A stretch of DNA of 12,846 nucleotides, taken from positions 1-12,846 of the forward strand of contig JANQOH010000316.1 in assembly GCA_028289725.1 (NCBI GenBank), given 5' to 3'. The DNA is from Alphaproteobacteria bacterium. Its GTDB lineage: Bacteria; Pseudomonadota; Alphaproteobacteria; UBA7887. Shown in pieces: positions 12,826-12,846 of this stretch (positions are counted from its first letter, which is position 1; each line of letters begins with the position of its first letter). Made by a program: the position numbers and the translations under genes. The notes beneath the pieces were generated by a model. That model did no database searches. It saw only the letters and a program-made list of their open reading frames with translations, and was not told where the DNA came from.

Positions 12826-12846
12826 CGGCGTCCTCGAGCGCGGCGG

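Overview
The window reads as a GC-rich alphaproteobacterial chromosome segment. Evidence for this is an alphaproteobacterial-style biotin locus, a hopanoid-associated HpnA epimerase, a TPR/glycosyltransferase hybrid protein and strong G/C third-position bias in every gene. The exact taxon cannot be read from the sequence; an uncultured or marine Rhodospirillales-like lineage is a guess. It is almost fully coding: ten genes, no RNA genes, no insertion sequences, no CRISPR, and no gene-free stretch above about 220 bp.

Left block (1-3840, all minus strand). A 72-residue biotinyl carrier protein leads to gmd (GDP-mannose 4,6-dehydratase). Five bases after gmd comes a large molybdopterin oxidoreductase subunit of the CoxL/xanthine dehydrogenase family, cut by the window start. 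Its last visible residues look like the beginning of a CoxG-type SRPBCC domain, so it is probably a CoxL-CoxG fusion. The usual catalytic Glu is Asp.

Biotin block (3622-7104). bioD and bioB run leftward; bioA runs rightward from a 69-bp divergent spacer. That spacer holds a perfect 8-bp inverted repeat abutting the bioD start codon. Together BioA (KAPA to DAPA), BioD (DAPA to dethiobiotin) and BioB (dethiobiotin to biotin) make the last three steps of biotin synthesis. bioF is not in the window. The carrier protein downstream of bioB is a plausible consumer of the biotin made.

Middle block (7079-10052, minus strand). A protein with a class III nucleotidyl cyclase-like domain lies upstream of a TPR plus GT9-like glycosyltransferase protein. 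The cyclase domain keeps both metal Asp residues but has lost other catalytic residues. Two perfect palindromes lie just ahead of the TPR gene.

Right block (10272-12825). A class II aldolase/adducin-family gene (minus) is divergent from hpnA (plus). hpnA is followed 18 bp later by a CDP-alcohol phosphatidyltransferase-family membrane protein whose signature has its last Asp replaced by Gly. HpnA and this protein plausibly act in hopanoid or lipid head-group chemistry.

The strongest candidates for something new are the bioA/bioD dyad, the altered cyclase, the HpnA-linked CDP-alcohol transferase variant and the CoxL-CoxG fusion with the Glu-to-Asp change. I see no defence system, phage or other obviously novel multi-gene machine.
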